Assembly (NCBI GenBank): GCA_934101575.1
Contig: CAKORJ010000002.1
Coordinates: 186,001-250,000, forward strand
From: an uncultured Bacilli bacterium
GTDB lineage: Bacteria > Bacillota_I > Bacilli_A > RF39 > UBA660
Direction: 5' to 3'
Length of the DNA stretch: 64,000 nucleotides
The translations under genes and the position numbers were made by a program. Shown here in pieces: positions 34,227 to 43,222 of this stretch (positions are counted from its first letter, which is position 1; the number at the start of each line of letters is the position of its first letter). A model generated the notes under the pieces. That model made no database searches and was not told the origin of the DNA. It saw only the letters and a list, made by a program, of their open reading frames with translations.

Positions 34227-35447
34227 ATGATAGAAGATATTAAAGCTAGAGAAATTCTTGATTCTAGGGGTAATCCTACGGTTGAGGTTGATGTTTTCTT
34301 AGATGATGGCACTATGGCTAGGGCTAGTGTTCCTAGTGGTGCTTCAACTGGTTCTAATGAGGCATTGGAACTTCGTGATGGTGGTTCTCGTTATATGGGA
34401 AAGGGAGTTTTAAAAGCTGTTGATAATGTTAATAAAATAATTAAACCTGAAATTATAGGTAGACAAGTTAGTGATCTTAGGAGTATTGATGATATTATGA
34501 TTGATTTAGATGGTACTTCTAATAAAAGTAAGCTTGGTGCTAATGCTATGCTTGGGGTTTCTCTTGCGTGTTTAAAGGCTAGTAGCAAGAGTCATAACAA
34601 ACCACTTTATAAATATTTAGGAAAAGGAAAGACTCTTCCAATGTGTATGATGAATATTTTAAATGGTGGTGCTCATGCTGATAATAATTTGGATTTTCAA
34701 GAGTTTATGATTATTCCTAATGCTGATTCTGTTAAGGAAAGAATTAGAATTGGTAGTGAGGTTTTTCATAATCTTAAAAACATATTAAAATCTAAGGGTT
34801 ATTTCACTGGTGTTGGTGATGAAGGAGGTTTTGCTCCTAATCTTGATGGTAATTATGAGGCTCTTGATTTGATATGTGAGGCAATAAAAAAGGCGGGGTA
34901 TGAACCAGGTTATGATGTTTCACTTGCTCTTGATGTTGCGGCTTCAGAAATATATCATGATGGTGTTTATCATATTGATGGAAAAGAATATGATACTTTA
35001 GAACTTTGTGATTATTATGTTTCTTTAATTGAAAAGTATCCTATTATTTCAATTGAAGATCCTGTTTGGGAAGGTGATTTTGAAGGATTTAAGAAACTTA
35101 CTTCTCTAATCGGTGATAGAGTACAACTTGTTGGTGATGATTTATTTGTTACTAATATTTCTTATCTTAAACGTGGTGTGCAAATGGGAGCGGGAAATGC
35201 TATACTTCTTAAAGCTAATCAAATTGGTACTATTAGTGAAATGATTGATACTATTAATTATGCAAAGAAACATGGTTATAAAACAATAATCTCTCATAGA
35301 AGTGGAGAAACTGATGATACATTTATTTCTCATATGGCAGTTGGTCTTAATTTAGGACAAATTAAGACTGGTTCTATGTCTAGAATGGATAGAATTTGTA
35401 AATATAATGAACTTATGAGAATTGAAGAAGAACTTAGTAATAATTAG
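34227..35447 (+). CDS. eno: Enolase
   Basis: A 406-aa enolase, about 25 residues shorter than the B. subtilis enzyme but with all catalytic motifs: ILDSRGNPTVEVDV, SGASTGSNEALELRDG (mobile loop), LNGGAHADNNLDFQEFMI, GDEGGFAPN (catalytic Glu), ISIEDPVWEGD, VGDDLFVTN, LLKANQIGT (catalytic Lys) and ISHRSGETDDTFI. It converts 2-phosphoglycerate to phosphoenolpyruvate. The shortening is in loops and the C-terminus, not in the active site. GAGGTG precedes the ATG. It is not linked to pgk, tpi or gpm here. Confidence 0.97.
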   Translation: MIEDIKAREILDSRGNPTVEVDVFLDDGTMARASVPSGASTGSNEALELRDGGSRYMGKGVLKAVDNVNKIIKPEIIGRQVSDLRSIDDIMIDLDGTSNKSKLGANAMLGVSLACLKASSKSHNKPLYKYLGKGKTLPMCMMNILNGGAHADNNLDFQEFMIIPNADSVKERIRIGSEVFHNLKNILKSKGYFTGVGDEGGFAPNLDGNYEALDLICEAIKKAGYEPGYDVSLALDVAASEIYHDGVYHIDGKEYDTLELCDYYVSLIEKYPIISIEDPVWEGDFEGFKKLTSLIGDRVQLVGDDLFVTNISYLKRGVQMGAGNAILLKANQIGTISEMIDTINYAKKHGYKTIISHRSGETDDTFISHMAVGLNLGQIKTGSMSRMDRICKYNELMRIEEELSNN

Positions 35448-35505
35448 TCATTATTTGTTTAGAATATTCTAGTTTTGGGTAAATATACTTTGGTAGGTGA
35501 TTTAC

Positions 35506-36462
35506 GTGAATGGAATATTTTTTTTGATATTTGCTTTTTTTACTGTTTTTTTGAGTATTAAGCTTTCTTGTTATGCGGATGAACTTAGTAAAAGGGATAG
35601 TGTTAATAATGCTGTTGTGGGAGGAATCGTGCTTGCTGGTGTTACAGCTTTGCCGGAGTTTGTTACTTGTTTTAGTGCTATTACTATTAATAATGTATCT
35701 CTTGCTATGGGAGATGTTTTAGGTAGTACTATTTTTAATTTTTTTATGGTTTGTGTTTTTGATATTATTTTTATTAAGAAGATGTTTTTTTGTAAGATTT
35801 CTTCTTTTCATGATTTTACTTTGGTTTTGCTTATGCTTAATTATATAGTTATATTTTTATGTTGTTTGTTTTTCAAAACTTTTACTTTATTTTTGATAGG
35901 TGTTCCTAGTTTGTTTATATTTATAAGCTATATATTTTATATAGTTTCAATTTCTAAGAAGAGTGATGTTGTTATTGTTAATGATAATAGAGGCTTGGAT
36001 GAAACTTTGGTGTTAAAACTGGTTATTACTGCTATACTTTTAGTTTTGTCTAGTCTTTTATTAACAATTGTTGTTAATAATTTATCTTTTGTTTATCCAT
36101 TTTTTTCTAGTGGGTTTTTAGGCGCTATATTTTTAGGAATAACTACATCTTTACCTGAGGTTGTGACTTTTTATACTCTTATTAGTGTTAATAATTATGA
36201 TCTTGCTTTTTCTAATATTGTTGGTAGTAATATGTTTAATTTGTTGGTTCTTGCTTTTGGAGATTTGATTGTTTCTAAAAGTATATATAGTTTTTATGAT
36301 AGGGATATTTTGATTATTGTTATTTTGGGTTTTGTTTTTTCTTTACTTTGTGTGTTTGCTAATAAGAGAAGGTTGTTTAATTTATCTAAGATTAGATATG
36401 GTATTGTTTCATTTATAATTGTTTTTTTATATTTATTTTTTTGGATAGCAAATATTTTATAA
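35506..36462 (+). CDS. Calcium/cation antiporter (CaCA family, YrbG-like)
   Basis: A 318-aa integral membrane protein with ten or so hydrophobic helices in two inverted halves. Each half carries the ion-binding alpha repeat: GGIVLAGVTALPEFVTCFSA with GDVLGSTIFNFF in the first, and GAIFLGITTSLPEVVTFYTL with NIVGSNMFNLLV in the second. These E-containing repeats define sodium/calcium exchangers. A cytoplasmic loop at about 145-175 separates the halves. The start is GTG 35506 after TAGGTGA; the in-frame GTG at 35497 lies within that site. The exact cation is not readable from the sequence. Confidence 0.88.
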   Translation: MNGIFFLIFAFFTVFLSIKLSCYADELSKRDSVNNAVVGGIVLAGVTALPEFVTCFSAITINNVSLAMGDVLGSTIFNFFMVCVFDIIFIKKMFFCKISSFHDFTLVLLMLNYIVIFLCCLFFKTFTLFLIGVPSLFIFISYIFYIVSISKKSDVVIVNDNRGLDETLVLKLVITAILLVLSSLLLTIVVNNLSFVYPFFSSGFLGAIFLGITTSLPEVVTFYTLISVNNYDLAFSNIVGSNMFNLLVLAFGDLIVSKSIYSFYDRDILIIVILGFVFSLLCVFANKRRLFNLSKIRYGIVSFIIVFLYLFFWIANIL

Positions 36463-36487
36463 ATAGTTTGCTTTTTTTTGTTTTTTG

Positions 36488-36496
36488 TGATATAAT
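36488..36496 (+). promoter_or_regulatory. Extended -10 promoter for the divergent sigma gene
   Basis: TGATATAAT at 36488-36496, leaving an unusually long leader of about 65 bases before ATG 36570. The leader contains AGGGGGAAAG at 36518-36527 with no following start codon. Confidence 0.55.
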
Positions 36497-36569
36497 TTTG
36501 TAAGTTTATGTTTTTAGGGGGAAAGTATTGTTTTCTTTTTCTGATTAGAGAATTATTGGGGTGATTGGT

Positions 36570-37673
36570 ATGTCTAAGAGGATTATTAATGATGATGATT
36601 ATTATACTAGAAATATTACAGATCAGTATCTACATGATATTAATAAGATTCCTTTGCTTGATGAAAATGAATTTCAAAAACTGTTTTTGGAATATAAAAA
36701 TGGATCGGAGGCTGCAAAGAATAAAATATTAGTTTCTAATTTGAGACTTTCTTTAGGTGTTGCTAGGAAGTATATTGGTCTTGGCGTGCCGCTTATTGAT
36801 TTGGTTTGTGAAGGAAATTTTGGTCTTGAGGAAGCTCTTAAAAGATATGATCCTGAAAAGGGAAAGTATTCTACTTATGCATATAGTTGGATTGATCGTT
36901 ATATTAGAAATGCTGTGCCTAACCAATCTAAGATGGTCAGATTTCCTATTACTGCTTATGATGATTTTATTAAGTATAGAAGATTTGTAGAAAAATATTA
37001 TTCGGATAACGGAAAGTATCCGGATGATAGTGTTATATTAGAAAACCTTGATATTACGAAAGAAGCTCTTAAACGTTTTTGTATGTTTTATGGTGATAGT
37101 TTTTCTTTGGATGCACCATTAAAGATTGGTGATGTGTCTGCTGACGAAGTGCCTCTTAAGAGCTTTATTAAAGATAGAGATGTTAATGTTGAGGATGAGG
37201 TTTTTGATAAAATTATTAGTTCTGCTCTGGATGAGGCTCTTAGTAAGATTAAACCTAAATATAGAGAATTGATTAAGCTTAGATTTGGGTTTAATGGTGA
37301 ACCTATGACTCTTAAGGCTATTGCTAAGGAGTATGGTACTAGTCATTCCAATATCGGTTTTCTCCTTGAAAGATGTATTAGAAGTATGAAAAAATTTCAA
37401 TATTCGTTTTGTGATGTTGATGATGGAAAATTTATATCTAATCCTTCTTTAAAAGAACAAAAGAGTTTTGAGATTGAATATGATGATAGTTTTAATTCTT
37501 GCGAGACGTTGATAGCTCGGAAACTGTTTGATGAAGGTTATGATATTACTCGTGTTATGAAGCTTGATATTTTGAGTGATTATAGTGAAAAGGATAAGCT
37601 TGTTGTTGTAAATGAGACAATAAAAAAATATGTAACTGTTTATAAAAATGGTGTTAGTAGAAGTAGAAAGTAG
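36570..37673 (+). CDS. Divergent sigma-70 family factor with C-terminal extension
   Basis: A 367-aa sigma factor. Region 1.2 is recognisable (DQYLHDINKIPLLDENEFQ, 19-37), and region 2 is complete (NLRLSLGVARKYIGLGVPL to STYAYSWIDRYIRNAV, 57-115). Against the canonical neighbour, region 2.4 reads YSWIDRYIRNAVPNQSKMVR instead of TWWIKQAINRAIGDQSRTIR, and region 4.2 (248-275, LKAIAKEYGTSHSNIGFLLE) lacks the usual TRERVRQVE recognition helix. About 90 residues of unknown nature follow region 4. It probably directs RNA polymerase to non-standard promoters. ATG 36570 follows GGGGTGA. The canonical sigma gene starts 9 bases after its stop, so they are cotranscribed. Confidence 0.85.
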   Translation: MSKRIINDDDYYTRNITDQYLHDINKIPLLDENEFQKLFLEYKNGSEAAKNKILVSNLRLSLGVARKYIGLGVPLIDLVCEGNFGLEEALKRYDPEKGKYSTYAYSWIDRYIRNAVPNQSKMVRFPITAYDDFIKYRRFVEKYYSDNGKYPDDSVILENLDITKEALKRFCMFYGDSFSLDAPLKIGDVSADEVPLKSFIKDRDVNVEDEVFDKIISSALDEALSKIKPKYRELIKLRFGFNGEPMTLKAIAKEYGTSHSNIGFLLERCIRSMKKFQYSFCDVDDGKFISNPSLKEQKSFEIEYDDSFNSCETLIARKLFDEGYDITRVMKLDILSDYSEKDKLVVVNETIKKYVTVYKNGVSRSRK

Positions 37674-37681
37674 GAAGTTTT

Positions 37682-38887
37682 ATGAATGAAATAGTAGTTG
37701 AAATTAATAAAGATGAAATGATTATAGAGTATGCTAAATTGGTTAAATCAATAAGTGAAGAACTTGATCCGGGTGATTATTTTAATTTAATTGGAAAAAT
37801 GAATGTTAAAATTGCTGATAAGTTTAAAAAACTTACTGATGGTCTAAAAGAAGTTGAAATTATAGCAAATGGCTTAGTTAGCGAAAAGTCTTTGGATAAA
37901 ATTGGTCTTTCTAAAGAAGTTAAGGATTTGTATGTAGATTATTTGAACGTTATTTGTGATGTTGCTGTTGACTTTGAATTTGATGTTACTGAAGAGTATG
38001 ATAATATAAGTGCAGGGTGTCAAGATCCTGTTAAATTATATATGATGGATATCGGGACTGTGCCTTTACTTAATGCAGAAAAAGAGATTGAACTTGGTAA
38101 GAGAATACAATCTGGGGATAAGGAAGCTTTTAATGAACTTGTTTCTGCTAATTTACGATTAGTTGTTTCTATTGCTAAAAAATATGTTGGTAGAGGTTTG
38201 GATTTTTTAGATTTAATTGAGGAAGGTAATTTAGGTGTTATAAGAGCTGCGGAAAAGTTTGATCCTGATATGGGATATAAGTTTTCAACGTATGCTACTT
38301 GGTGGATAAAACAAGCTATTAATCGTGCTATAGGTGATCAATCTAGAACTATAAGGATTCCTATTCATATGCATGATAGTATTAATAGATATAATGCTGC
38401 TTGTGAAAAATTATATAGAAGTTTAGGACGTATTCCTACGGATGAAGAGGTTGCTAGAGATATGGATGTTTCACTTGAGAAGATTGAAAATATACGTTCT
38501 GCTGAGTATAATCTTGTTTCTTTAGAAGCTCCAATTGCAGCAGACAAGGAAACCACTTTGAAAGATTTTGTTAAGGATGAAACTTTTGTTACTCCTGAGA
38601 TGAATATTGAACAAATTAGTGATTCTGAAGTTGTTTCAAAACTTTTAGAAGGATGTACAGATAGGGAAAAAATGATAATTTTCTTACGTTTTGGATTGAA
38701 TGGTGATGAGGGTCAAACTTTAGAATCTATTGGTAAGTCTTTGGGAATTACTCGTGAGAGAGTTAGACAAGTGGAAGCTAAGCTTCTTAAGAAGTTTCAT
38801 AATAGACTTTTTTCTATAGGTTATGAAGACTATATTCCTGATTCTGCTAAACGTGCTCGTGCTCGTGCGATAAAAAATGAAGATTAG
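37682..38887 (+). CDS. RNA polymerase sigma factor, RpoD-like
   Basis: A 401-aa group 1 or 2 sigma-70 factor. After a poorly conserved N-terminal part (1-112) come region 1.2 (DPVKLYMMDIGTVPLL), region 2 (NLRLVVSIAKKYVGRGLDFL to FSTYATWWIKQAINRAIGDQ), region 3 and region 4 with helix-turn-helix SLGITRERVRQVEAKLLKK. The promoter-reading residues of regions 2.4 and 4.2 are conventional, which fits the TTGACA/TATAAT promoters seen here. It could be the housekeeping sigma; the usual dnaG neighbour is not present, so I leave the symbol blank. It is cotranscribed with the divergent sigma gene and followed by a terminator. Confidence 0.9.
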   Translation: MNEIVVEINKDEMIIEYAKLVKSISEELDPGDYFNLIGKMNVKIADKFKKLTDGLKEVEIIANGLVSEKSLDKIGLSKEVKDLYVDYLNVICDVAVDFEFDVTEEYDNISAGCQDPVKLYMMDIGTVPLLNAEKEIELGKRIQSGDKEAFNELVSANLRLVVSIAKKYVGRGLDFLDLIEEGNLGVIRAAEKFDPDMGYKFSTYATWWIKQAINRAIGDQSRTIRIPIHMHDSINRYNAACEKLYRSLGRIPTDEEVARDMDVSLEKIENIRSAEYNLVSLEAPIAADKETTLKDFVKDETFVTPEMNIEQISDSEVVSKLLEGCTDREKMIIFLRFGLNGDEGQTLESIGKSLGITRERVRQVEAKLLKKFHNRLFSIGYEDYIPDSAKRARARAIKNED

Positions 38888-38915
38888 AGGGAAACTTTGT
38901 TGTTTTCCTTTTTTA
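38888..38915 (+). terminator. Rho-independent terminator after the sigma genes
   Basis: GGGAAAC (38889-38895) pairs with GTTTTCC (38902-38908, one G-T pair), then TTTTTT. Confidence 0.75.
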
Positions 38916-38948
38916 AGCCTTTTTATTATATAAAGTTATAAAAAATGC

Positions 38949-38977
38949 TTGATTTTAATATAATATTGTGTTATTAT
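38949..38977 (+). promoter_or_regulatory. Sigma-A type promoter for the S10 super-operon
   Basis: TTGATT (38949-38954), 17 bases, TATTAT (38972-38977). A TATAAT within the spacer is too close to the -35 box to pair with it. Confidence 0.6.
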
Positions 38978-38984
38978 TGTCATG

Positions 38985-39088
38985 TTGTGACTGCAATGAT
39001 GTACGAGGTTGCTGATACACCAGGCGTAGTTGTCTATTGTAATCAGGTTTTTGTACGGAGCAAGTCTATACTAGATATAGGCGAAGGG
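38985..39088 (+). ncRNA. S10 operon leader RNA (rpsJ leader)
   Basis: The 120-base leader contains GTACGAGGTTGCTGATACACCAGGCGTAGTTG and later GTACGGAGCAAGTCT, the segments conserved in Firmicutes ahead of rpsJ. A long-range pairing of GTAC segments and a closing GAAGGGAGG ribosome binding site are visible. It is presumed to control ribosomal protein synthesis; the ligand is not established. Confidence 0.65.
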
Positions 39089-39099
39089 AGGTTAGGATT

Positions 39100-39411
39100 A
39101 TGGTGAAATCAGAAGTTCGTGTAAAACTTAAAAGTTATGATCACAGAATTCTTGATAATGCGGCATCTAAAATTGTGGAAACAGTTAAAAGAGCTGGTGG
39201 TGAAGTTAGTGGACCAGTACCTCTTCCAACTGAAGTTGAAAAAATTACAATTTTGAGAGCTGTTCATAAATATAAGGATTCTCGTGAACAATATGAAATG
39301 CGTACTCATAAGAGATTAATCAGTATTAAAAATCCTAGTAAGGAAGTTATGGATGTGTTACAACGTCTGGACTTACCTAGTGGTGTTAATATTCAAATTA
39401 AACAAAAATAA
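39100..39411 (+). CDS. rpsJ: 30S ribosomal protein S10
   Basis: A 103-aa S10, first gene of the super-operon. Typical segments are VRVKLKSYDHRILDNAASKI, GGEVSGPVPLPTEVEKITIL and REQYEMRTHKRLISI. It binds the 30S head and, through NusB, the antitermination complex. GGGAGG precedes the ATG, next to the conserved leader. Confidence 0.97.
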   Translation: MVKSEVRVKLKSYDHRILDNAASKIVETVKRAGGEVSGPVPLPTEVEKITILRAVHKYKDSREQYEMRTHKRLISIKNPSKEVMDVLQRLDLPSGVNIQIKQK

Positions 39412-39431
39412 TTTAAAAGGAGAAAGAAAAA

Positions 39432-40154
39432 ATGAAAGGAATCTTAGGTAGAAAGCTTGGTATGACTCAAGTATTTGGTACTAATGGGAAACTTGTTCCT
39501 GTTACTGTTATTGAAATTGAACCTAATGTTGTTACTCAAATAAAGACTAAAGATAACGATGGCTATGAAGCTGTACAACTTGGTTTTGATTCTGTAAGAG
39601 AAAAAGTTAGTAACAAAGCTAAAGTGGGACATACAAAAAAAGCTAACACTACTCCTAAGCGCTTCTTAAGAGAAATAAGAGGAGTAGATATTAGTGCTTA
39701 TACTTTAGGACAAGAAGTAAAAGCCGATTTATTTCTAGCTGGTGAAATGGTTGATGTTACTGGAATCAGCAAAGGAAAAGGTTACCAAGGTGTAATCAAG
39801 AAAAATAATCAACATCGTGGACCAATGAGTCATGGTTCAAAATATCATAGAGGTGTAGGTTCTCTTGGTACTATGAGACCAATGAGGGTTATGCCTGGTA
39901 AAGCACTTCCAGGACATATGGGTGCTGAACAAGTTACTATTCAAAATCTTGAAATTATTAAAGTTGATACAGAAGATAATTATATTTTAGTAAAGGGAAG
40001 TATTCCTGGACCTAAGAAGAGTATGGTTATCGTAAAAAGTGCTGTTAAGACTGATAAAACAAATGATGCATTTGATCTAATATCTTATGAAGAAGTAGAA
40101 ACTGCTGATGAAGCTGCTTCTGAAGAAATTGTTGAGGCAGTAAAGGAGGATTAA
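39432..40154 (+). CDS. rplC: 50S ribosomal protein L3
   Basis: A 240-aa L3 with MKGILGRKLGMTQVFGTNGK at the start and the Gln-bearing loop GPMSHGSKYHRGVGSLG. The family is usually about 210 residues; here an acidic C-terminal tail (from about 215, TADEAASEEIVEAVKED) is added. AAAAGGAG precedes the ATG; rplD starts 2 bases after the stop. Confidence 0.97.
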   Translation: MKGILGRKLGMTQVFGTNGKLVPVTVIEIEPNVVTQIKTKDNDGYEAVQLGFDSVREKVSNKAKVGHTKKANTTPKRFLREIRGVDISAYTLGQEVKADLFLAGEMVDVTGISKGKGYQGVIKKNNQHRGPMSHGSKYHRGVGSLGTMRPMRVMPGKALPGHMGAEQVTIQNLEIIKVDTEDNYILVKGSIPGPKKSMVIVKSAVKTDKTNDAFDLISYEEVETADEAASEEIVEAVKED

Positions 40155-40155
40155 T

Positions 40156-40779
40156 ATGAAGTTTGAACTTGTAGATCTTAATGGAAAGAAAGTAAAAGAT
40201 ATCAACTTAAATAAAGAAGTATTTGGAATAGAACCTAATGATGTTGTTTTAAAGGATGCTATTGTTTTAGGACGTGCAGCTTTAAGACAAGGTACTCACA
40301 AGGCAAAAACTAGAGCAGAAGTTTCTGGTGGTGGTAGAAAACCTTGGAGACAAAAAGGAACAGGTAATGCTCGTCAAGGATCAATTAGAGCAGTTCAATG
40401 GGTAGGAGGCGGAATCGCTTTTGGACCAGTTCCTAGAGATTATAGTAAAAAACAAAATAGAAAAGAAAGAAAGCTTGCTCTTAGATCAGCTTATTCTTAT
40501 AAAGCTAAAGAAAATAACATTGTTGTTGTTGATAAACTTAGTTTAGATACTCCTAAGACAAAAGGTATGGTTTCTGTGCTTAAGAATTTAAACTTAGATA
40601 ATGTTAAGACTTTAGTTATAGTTAATGAATATGATGAAAATGTAATTCTTGCTTCTCGTAATTTGAAGAATATTATGATTGCTCTTCCTGAAGAAGTAAG
40701 TGTACTTGACATTGTAAGTGCTAAAAGATTATTGATTGAAGAAAATGCTTTAGAAAAAATAAAGGAGGTGCTTAAATAA
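40156..40779 (+). CDS. rplD: 50S ribosomal protein L4
   Basis: A 207-aa L4. The rRNA-penetrating loop is ARTRAEVSGGGRKPWRQKGT-like (KTRAEVSGGGRKPWRQKGTG then NARQGSIRAVQWVGGG). It lines the exit tunnel. AAGGAGG precedes the ATG inside the rplC end, and its stop overlaps the rplW start (TAATG). Confidence 0.97.
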   Translation: MKFELVDLNGKKVKDINLNKEVFGIEPNDVVLKDAIVLGRAALRQGTHKAKTRAEVSGGGRKPWRQKGTGNARQGSIRAVQWVGGGIAFGPVPRDYSKKQNRKERKLALRSAYSYKAKENNIVVVDKLSLDTPKTKGMVSVLKNLNLDNVKTLVIVNEYDENVILASRNLKNIMIALPEEVSVLDIVSAKRLLIEENALEKIKEVLK

Positions 40780-41060
40780 TGGATACTAAGTATTTAGATA
40801 TTATTAAAGCGCCAGTAGTTACTGAAAAGTCTGCTAATATGGGTCAAAATGGAGAATATGTTTTTTATGTTGATCCTAAGGCAAATAAGACTGAAATTAA
40901 ACTTGCTATTGAAAAGATATTTGGTGTTAAAGTAGAAAACATTAGAACAATTAATGTTCATCCAAAAAAGAGAAGAGTAGGTCGTTATACAGGACTTACT
41001 AATCGTAAGAAAAAGGCAATTGTTAAATTAGCTCAAGGGCAAACAATTGAGTTAGGGTAA
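40779..41060 (+). CDS. rplW: 50S ribosomal protein L23
   Basis: A 93-aa L23 at the tunnel exit, where trigger factor and SRP dock. The start YLDIIKAPVVTEKSANMGQ and the motif KKRRVGRYTGLTNRKKKAIV are diagnostic. AAGGAGG lies in the rplD 3' end. Confidence 0.96.
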   Translation: MDTKYLDIIKAPVVTEKSANMGQNGEYVFYVDPKANKTEIKLAIEKIFGVKVENIRTINVHPKKRRVGRYTGLTNRKKKAIVKLAQGQTIELG

Positions 41061-41072
41061 GGAGGTATAATA

Positions 41073-41906
41073 ATGGCTATTAAAAATATGAAACCTACTA
41101 CTCCTGGACAACGTGGTATGAGCAAACTTCACAATGATGAGATTACTACTAATAAACCTGAAAAAAGTTTACTTGTTTCTAAAAGTAAGAATGCAGGTAG
41201 AAATAATCAAGGTAGGATTACTGTAAGACATCAAGGTGGTGGAGAAAAGAGAAAGTACCGTTTAATTGATTTTAAAAGAAATAAATTTGATATAGTTGGT
41301 ACTGTTGCTACTATCGAATACGATCCAAATAGAAGTGCTAATATAGCTTTAATTAACTATGTTGATGGTGAAAAGAGATATATTATTGCTCCTAAAGGTT
41401 TAAAAGTAGGAATGAAAATTGTTTCTGGAGAAAGAGTGGACATTAAAGTTGGTAATGCACTTCCACTTATGAATATTCCAGAAGGTACACTTGTACATAA
41501 TATTGAACTTCAACCTGGGAAAGGTGCTGAACTTGCAAGATCAGCAGGAGCTAGTGCTCAAATTCTTGGTAAAGAAGGTAAATATGTACTTGTTAGACTT
41601 TCATCAGGAGAAGTTAGAAAAGTTCTTGGAACTTGTATGGCTACTGTTGGTGAAGTTGGAAATGAAGATTATTCTTTAGTTAAAATTGGTAAAGCAGGTA
41701 GAAAAAGACATATGGGAGTTAGACCTACTGTTCGTGGTTCTGTTATGAACCCTAATGACCATCCTCATGGTGGTGGTGAAGGTCGTGCACCTATCGGTAG
41801 AAGTGGACCAATGACTCCTTGGGGTAAACCAGCTCTTGGTTATAAAACTAGAAAGAAAAAAGCGTCTGATAAACTAATTATTAGAAGAAGAAAGAAAAGA
41901 AAGTAG
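41073..41906 (+). CDS. rplB: 50S ribosomal protein L2
   Basis: A 277-aa L2, the peptidyl-transferase-centre protein. It has GRNNQGRITVRHQGGGEKRK, the highly conserved C-terminal RGSVMNPNDHPHGGGEGRAP with the functionally important His, and the basic tail IIRRRKKRK. TAAGGAGG precedes the ATG. Confidence 0.98.
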   Translation: MAIKNMKPTTPGQRGMSKLHNDEITTNKPEKSLLVSKSKNAGRNNQGRITVRHQGGGEKRKYRLIDFKRNKFDIVGTVATIEYDPNRSANIALINYVDGEKRYIIAPKGLKVGMKIVSGERVDIKVGNALPLMNIPEGTLVHNIELQPGKGAELARSAGASAQILGKEGKYVLVRLSSGEVRKVLGTCMATVGEVGNEDYSLVKIGKAGRKRHMGVRPTVRGSVMNPNDHPHGGGEGRAPIGRSGPMTPWGKPALGYKTRKKKASDKLIIRRRKKRK

Positions 41907-41919
41907 GAGGTTATAGAAT

Positions 41920-42195
41920 ATGGCAAGAAGTATTAAAAAAGGACCTTATGTATTTGATAGATTATTGAAGAAGGTTCAAAAGTTGAATGAAACTGGTAAA
42001 AAAGAAGTAATTAAAACTTGGTCACGTCGTTCTACAATTTTTCCTGAGTTTGTAGGCCATACTTTTGCAGTTCATAATGGTAATAAGTTTATACCAGTTT
42101 ATGTTACTGAAGACATGGTTGGTCATAAATTAGGAGAATTTGCTCTTACAAGAACATTTGGTGGACATGGCGCTGATAAGAAGAAGAAAAAATAA
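41920..42195 (+). CDS. rpsS: 30S ribosomal protein S19
   Basis: A 91-aa S19: MARSIKKGPYVFDRLLKKVQ, then TWSRRSTIFPEFVGHTFAVH and KLGEFALTRTFGGHG. It sits in the 30S head with S13. GGAGG precedes the ATG. Confidence 0.97.
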   Translation: MARSIKKGPYVFDRLLKKVQKLNETGKKEVIKTWSRRSTIFPEFVGHTFAVHNGNKFIPVYVTEDMVGHKLGEFALTRTFGGHGADKKKKK

Positions 42196-42215
42196 CAAGA
42201 GGAGGATTTTAGAAA

Positions 42216-42548
42216 ATGGATGTAAAAGCTATTGCTAAGGATGTAAGAATTAGTCCAATTAAAATTCGTCTTATGGTGGATTTAATCCGTGGTAAGAATG
42301 TTAATGATGCTTTAAATGTTTTAACTAATTATAATAGTAAACCAGCAAGAGTTGTTAAGAAAGTTCTTGATTCTGCTATAGCAAATGCTGTTAATAATAA
42401 TAATCTTGATAAAGATAAATTATATATTAAGACTGCTGTAGTTGATCAAGCTTCAACACTAAAAAGAAGGGTACCTGGTTCTCGTGGTAAGGTAGATAAG
42501 TTCTACCATAGAAGATCACATGTAACTATTGTGGTATCAGAAAGGTAA
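42216..42548 (+). CDS. rplV: 50S ribosomal protein L22
   Basis: A 110-aa L22 with VRISPIKIRLMVDLIRGKNV and the tunnel-facing beta hairpin STLKRRVPGSRGKVDKFYHR. Macrolide-resistance insertions in the hairpin are not evident. AGGAGG precedes the ATG. Confidence 0.97.
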   Translation: MDVKAIAKDVRISPIKIRLMVDLIRGKNVNDALNVLTNYNSKPARVVKKVLDSAIANAVNNNNLDKDKLYIKTAVVDQASTLKRRVPGSRGKVDKFYHRRSHVTIVVSER

Positions 42549-42563
42549 TTTAGGAGGTTATTT

Positions 42564-43220
42564 ATGGGACAAAAAGTTAGTCCGACTGGACTTAGAATCG
42601 GAGTTAATAAAGATTGGGAATCTAAATGGATGGCTCCTAAAAAAGATTTTGCTAAGTATTTATATAATGATGTTAAGATTCGTGAATATTTAGAAAAGAA
42701 ATTAAAAGATGCTGGTGTTTCTAAAATAGAAATTGAAAGAAATAATAAAAAATGCGAAGTTATTATTCACACTTCTAAACCAGGTGTTGTTATTGGACGT
42801 GGTGGAGAAGAAATTAAAGTTTTGAAAAATAAACTTTCAAAGCTTGTTGATGAAAATATTAATGTTTCAATTATGGATGTTAAAAATGTTGATTTAAATG
42901 CAACTTTAGTTGCTCAATCAATTGCTAAACAAATTGAATCTCGTGCACCATTTAGAGCTGCTCAAAAGAAAGCTATTAGAGCTGCTATGAAAGCAGGAGC
43001 TAAGGGTATTAAAACTTTAGTATCTGGTAGACTTAATGGTGTTGAAATGGCTAGAAGTGAAGGTTATTCTGAAGGAAATGTTCCTTTACATACAATTCGT
43101 GCTGATATTGACTATGGTTTTGCGGAAGCACTTACTACTTATGGAAAACTTGGTGTTAAAGTATGGATTAATAAAGGGGAAATCTTACCTTCTAAACAGG
43201 AAGAAAAAGGAGGTAATTAA
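42564..43220 (+). CDS. rpsC: 30S ribosomal protein S3
   Basis: A 218-aa S3. The start MGQKVSPTGLRIGVNKDWES, the KH motif KPGVVIGRGGEEIKVLKNKL and the C-terminal VSGRLNGVEMARSEGYSEG are typical. It forms part of the mRNA entry and helicase site. TAGGAGG precedes the ATG. Confidence 0.97.
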   Translation: MGQKVSPTGLRIGVNKDWESKWMAPKKDFAKYLYNDVKIREYLEKKLKDAGVSKIEIERNNKKCEVIIHTSKPGVVIGRGGEEIKVLKNKLSKLVDENINVSIMDVKNVDLNATLVAQSIAKQIESRAPFRAAQKKAIRAAMKAGAKGIKTLVSGRLNGVEMARSEGYSEGNVPLHTIRADIDYGFAEALTTYGKLGVKVWINKGEILPSKQEEKGGN

Positions 43221-43222
43221 TT

